26,794 nt of DNA from JBJGXI01 sp045635475 (lineage in GTDB: Bacteria > Bacillota > Bacilli > Bacillales > Amphibacillaceae): assembly GCF_045635475.1 (NCBI RefSeq), contig NZ_JBJGXI010000062.1, positions 1-26,794 on the forward strand. The letters are read 5' to 3'. Below are positions 23,941 to 26,794 of this stretch, piece after piece; positions within the stretch are counted from its first letter, which is position 1, and every line of letters starts with the position of its first letter. Under the pieces are notes generated by a model. The model ran no database searches and was not told where the DNA came from. It saw nothing but the letters and a program-made list of their open reading frames with translations. Both the position numbers and the translations under genes were made by a program.

Positions 23941-26022
23941 ATGGACCTACCAAGCATTTTGGCTGGCCCAATTGTTAGAAGAGTAACACCAAGTCAAGCC
24001 TGCATTTGGATTGCAACTAGTGAAAACTTTCAGCTAGACGCATTGTTGTACGAAATTATAACAGATCCAGATCAGCGAACCGACTACACACCAGTAGCTA
24101 TACATACCGAATCAGAAACAGTCAGTTTTGGAAAAAAGTTATACATTCATTTAATTCATGTAACCCCAACATCAACCTATCTTCCTACTAATACTTTGCT
24201 CGGTTACAATCTATTATTCAGGCAAGAAGCTAATGTGTTAGATTTGCAAAGCTTTGGACTCTTATCCCCACAAAATCCACATGCAATCGTTTATGACAAT
24301 TTAAAATACCCAACCTTTTTTATTAATACACTAGAAAATACGAATCTAATTTATAGTTCCTGCCGTAAGTTGCACGGCAAAGGGGAGGATGCGCTAGCTA
24401 GTGCAGACCTTATACTTCGTGACAATGCCAGGAATTTAGGAAAGCGGCCTAGTTCCTTGTTTTTTATGGGTGACCAAATTTATGCAGATGATGCCCCTGA
24501 TCCGGTGATTCGATTTCTATCTGCCTTAGGTGACGAACTTATTGGGAGCGAGGAACCTTTACATGAAGTCGATGATAGATTACAACTATCTACCTTTCAA
24601 GAAGCATTACAAAAAATCCATGGACGACAATATATCATGGAACAGCTTGCTGCCTTCACTTCCACTCATGCCCATAACCACGTAATCACATTTGGTGAGT
24701 ATGCTGCTTTATATGTGTTGTCATGGAGTCCAGAGCTTTGGGAGTTAGCCGAGGCTTATGGCGTGTTTGATATTCAACCGAACATGGAGGGTGACTATTA
24801 TTTTGTTTATTCGAAGGGAGATAAGGAATACACAAAAGAAAAACAACAGCATATCGATCGTTACCAGGAACAACTTGAGGAATTGTATTCATTCAAGCAA
24901 ACCGTTTCCTACATCCGCCGATTGATGGCTAACACGCCAACTTATATGATATTTGACGACCATGATATTACCGATGATTGGAACCTTACCCAAAACTGGA
25001 AAACTAGAGTAAATCAATCTAACTTAGGCCGGCATGTGATCGCCAACGGACTAACTGCCTATTGGGCATTTCAAGGCTGGGGTAATAATCCTAACGCATT
25101 CCCCTCGAGCTTTAAGCAGGCGATCGTTGAATATTTTCAGTCGTTATGTCCTAAATCATCATTCTATCAACGCTGGCTCGATTTGCTATGGGATTATGAA
25201 AATTGGCATTTCGTTGCACCGACCGTTCCAAAAGCTGTATTTATTGATACACGAACGATGCGTACTTACGATCCCTTACCGCGTCCAACCTCGATTGGTA
25301 GTATTATAGAAGAAAACCCGAAAAGCGCCCAGTTAATCAGCAAGCACGGATGGAAACAAATATCTGATAAATTACTAGCCAGCGGTTGGGAAAAGGGAAA
25401 TAAGTTACTGATTGTTTCTGCAACTCCGTTATATGGGATTGGGCTAATCGAGTCTTTTTTAGATAAACTTATTTATCCGTTGCGCTCGTTCGGTCTCCCA
25501 ATCGAGCAAATGATCGATTTTGAAGCATGGAAATATAACGGGGAAGGATTTAATCTATTTATCCAACAGATTGCCGAGTGGCAGCCTAGTTCTTGTTTAA
25601 TTTTATCCGGCGATGTTCACTATGCGGCATCAGTAAAATCACATATCCAGTTTTCCAACAGCACGGAAATGAACTTATATCAGTTCACGAGTAGTCCGAC
25701 TAATAATCAAAGCTTCTATGGATTATGGGGAGCGGTTATGAAAAGAATCATTGCTAACAATGCAAAAAGAAGAAAAAAACCAATTTACCGCTTTTGCGAT
25801 GATGATTACCATTTATGTATAGAGGATTATTGTACATCATGTCCAGCGAGTTATAAATGGAAAGAAACGATCAGGTACCTAGCGGCAGATGATAGTGCAA
25901 TTATACACATTGATAATAATGTGGGGCTACTGTCTTTAACTCCAGATTCAGCTCGTAATAGTTTGCTCCAATATTATGGTCTTTACAGCAACGAGAAACA
26001 CTATACGAGAATTGATTTATAA
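23941..26022 (+). CDS. PhoD-like metallophosphatase domain protein
   Basis: The 693-aa protein has an N-terminal beta-sandwich-like region (GPIVRRVTPSQACIWIA, about 8-25) and a PhoD-type metallophosphoesterase core: FFMGDQIYADDAPD (about 178-191), YMIFDDHDITDDWN (about 338-351) and LILSGDVHYAAS (about 552-563) carry the metal-binding Asp, His and Asn-type residues. Secreted PhoD enzymes have Tat signals; none is visible here, so this member is predicted cytosolic. It is therefore unlikely to scavenge extracellular phosphate. Substrate unknown. ATG follows GTGGTGAATTAGC, a moderate ribosome site. It is a single-gene unit with a terminator on each side. Confidence 0.88.
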   Translation: MDLPSILAGPIVRRVTPSQACIWIATSENFQLDALLYEIITDPDQRTDYTPVAIHTESETVSFGKKLYIHLIHVTPTSTYLPTNTLLGYNLLFRQEANVLDLQSFGLLSPQNPHAIVYDNLKYPTFFINTLENTNLIYSSCRKLHGKGEDALASADLILRDNARNLGKRPSSLFFMGDQIYADDAPDPVIRFLSALGDELIGSEEPLHEVDDRLQLSTFQEALQKIHGRQYIMEQLAAFTSTHAHNHVITFGEYAALYVLSWSPELWELAEAYGVFDIQPNMEGDYYFVYSKGDKEYTKEKQQHIDRYQEQLEELYSFKQTVSYIRRLMANTPTYMIFDDHDITDDWNLTQNWKTRVNQSNLGRHVIANGLTAYWAFQGWGNNPNAFPSSFKQAIVEYFQSLCPKSSFYQRWLDLLWDYENWHFVAPTVPKAVFIDTRTMRTYDPLPRPTSIGSIIEENPKSAQLISKHGWKQISDKLLASGWEKGNKLLIVSATPLYGIGLIESFLDKLIYPLRSFGLPIEQMIDFEAWKYNGEGFNLFIQQIAEWQPSSCLILSGDVHYAASVKSHIQFSNSTEMNLYQFTSSPTNNQSFYGLWGAVMKRIIANNAKRRKKPIYRFCDDDYHLCIEDYCTSCPASYKWKETIRYLAADDSAIIHIDNNVGLLSLTPDSARNSLLQYYGLYSNEKHYTRIDL

Positions 26023-26051
26023 ATTATAAAGAATTAGCAATTATCTTTTTA

Positions 26052-26095
26052 AAAAAAAAGGGAACTTGGACTGTATCTTTCAAGTTCCTTTTATG
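26052..26095. terminator. Bidirectional terminator
   Basis: GGAACTTG (26061-26068) pairs with CAAGTTCC (26081-26088). TTTTATG follows on the plus strand and nine T on the minus strand, so it can end both the phosphoesterase gene and the zinc-ribbon gene, which converge. Confidence 0.85.
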
Positions 26096-26149
26096 TCTCA
26101 CTTCTATTGAATTTGTAATAAAGTCTCATTATTTTTTATAAGGAAGTTC

Positions 26150-26440
26150 CTATTTTTCGAATGATAAACCCTCTTCTTCCAATGCAGCCCTTAGTTTAGG
26201 TAAAGAAGCTGGTCCCATTCCATGTAATTGCAGAACATCTTTTTCAGTAAGTTTAGATAGTTGTTTCAGACTTGTTATTCCATTGTTTTCTAACCCTCTT
26301 CTTGCTGGTGCTGATAGCCTTGAAAGGAAACCACTATCAGGCTTAAGTTCTTTCTCACAAGTCGGACAGCTTAGACAATCGCTACTTTTATAGAATTTAT
26401 GTCCCTTTTCGCAAAATCTTAATGTTTTTGAAGTTGTCAT
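26150..26440 (-). CDS. Zinc-ribbon and RNA polymerase alpha-CTD-like helix-hairpin-helix protein
   Basis: The 96-aa protein has an N-terminal Cys/His cluster (FCEKGHKF, then DCLSCPTCEKE: C10, H14, C22, C25, C28) that can bind zinc, and a C-terminal helix-hairpin-helix domain resembling the alpha subunit C-terminal domain of RNA polymerase (LSAPARRGLENNGITSLKQL and LHGMGPASLPKLR). Small proteins with this domain pair occur in Firmicutes without firm function; DNA binding or contact with transcription machinery is plausible. ATG follows AAGGGAGC at 9 nt. It is convergent with the phosphoesterase gene and sits between two copies of a MITE-like element. Confidence 0.8.
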   Translation of the reverse strand: MTTSKTLRFCEKGHKFYKSSDCLSCPTCEKELKPDSGFLSRLSAPARRGLENNGITSLKQLSKLTEKDVLQLHGMGPASLPKLRAALEEEGLSFEK

Positions 26441-26524
26441 TTGTACATAGCTCCCTTATTAAGGTGATTTTTGTTGATACACTTAGCGATTAATCTGCTA
26501 TTTTTTTAAATCATTCACAACTGA

Positions 26525-26637
26525 GTCAATTTCATAATTACCTTATACAGCTATCTACATCCGCATATAGTTCGGAGGCGGTTTAATCCGACTATATGTG
26601 GATGTAGATAGTTAAAAATAAGTATTATGAAATTGAC
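26525..26637 (+). mobile_element. MITE-like element, intact copy
   Basis: Terminal inverted repeats GTCAATTTCATAAT (26525-26538) and ATTATGAAATTGAC (26624-26637), perfect over 14 bp. Inside is a second, near-perfect pair of 25-26 bp (26551-26576 and 26587-26611) around a 10-nt loop. No open frame. A degenerate copy in the opposite orientation is at 23585-23687. No certain target duplication is visible at the edges. Confidence 0.75.
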
Positions 26638-26794
26638 TAAACTATTATTTTAAACTTTAACATAGTTTTTCTATCAATTTTTGTTTTGTAAACTATTCGT
26701 AGGTTAAAACTTGAAAAAGCATATGTGATCGGTGTTACCTGGGCTTTATCTTAAATTGGCTTTGCATCTAAGCTTTGTAATATGGCAAAACAAA

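Overview
The window looks like chromosome from a low-GC, Gram-positive, spore-forming Bacillaceae, most likely a halotolerant or marine relative of Oceanobacillus, Virgibacillus or Gracilibacillus. Strong AGGAGG-type ribosome sites, a B. subtilis-like TnrA, a Bacillus-type mannitol PTS/MtlR system and an ectoine hydrolase homologue support this. Genus and species cannot be fixed from the sequence alone.

Layout. (1) 1-5.7 kb, minus strand: a complete mannitol locus mtlA-mtlR-mtlF-mtlD. mtlA has its own terminator, and an inverted-repeat motif occurs upstream of both mtlA and mtlR. mtlR appears to start at CTG. (2) 5.7-8.3 kb: a Gfo/Idh/MocA oxidoreductase divergent from an amidase-signature hydrolase. 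(3) 8.3-8.8 kb: GC-rich hairpin repeats and a terminator-like structure, then about 460 bp with no convincing gene. (4) 9.2-13.2 kb, minus strand: an MFS permease, a MATE exporter, a family-2 glycosyltransferase and a pterin-4a-carbinolamine dehydratase. (5) 13.2-14.0 kb: two more GC-rich repeats and a 52-aa FbpA-like small protein. (6) 14.0-22.5 kb, minus strand: a five-gene catabolic operon (ectoine-hydrolase-like M24 protein, Cys/Met-metabolism PLP enzyme, M20 amidohydrolase, homoserine dehydrogenase, aldehyde dehydrogenase) preceded by a PucR-family regulator. (7) 22.7-23.6 kb: tnrA, divergent from two small genes, with two TnrA-type boxes between them. (8) 23.6-26.8 kb: a PhoD-like phosphoesterase and a zinc-ribbon/helix-hairpin-helix protein, bracketed by two inverted copies of a roughly 110-bp MITE-like element.

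The most interesting system is the 14-22.5 kb operon. The M24 protein closely resembles ectoine hydrolase (DoeA/EutD), but the usual partners, the DoeB-type deacetylase and the DoeD transaminase, are absent from the cluster. In their place are an M20 amidohydrolase, a PLP enzyme of the gamma-elimination/replacement family and a homoserine dehydrogenase, followed by an aldehyde dehydrogenase. I infer a variant ectoine route, possibly ectoine to N-acetyl-diaminobutyrate to diaminobutyrate to homoserine to aspartate semialdehyde to aspartate, under PucR control. The order of steps after the hydrolase is inference.

Other points: five GC-rich repeats whose hairpin arms differ in sequence but stay complementary, a tandem and inverted array of a shorter repeat in front of the ectoine-type operon, and several starts (mtlF, mtlR, the MFS gene, the glycosyltransferase, the PLP gene, homoserine dehydrogenase, tnrA) that the ribosome sites place downstream or upstream of the longest frame.
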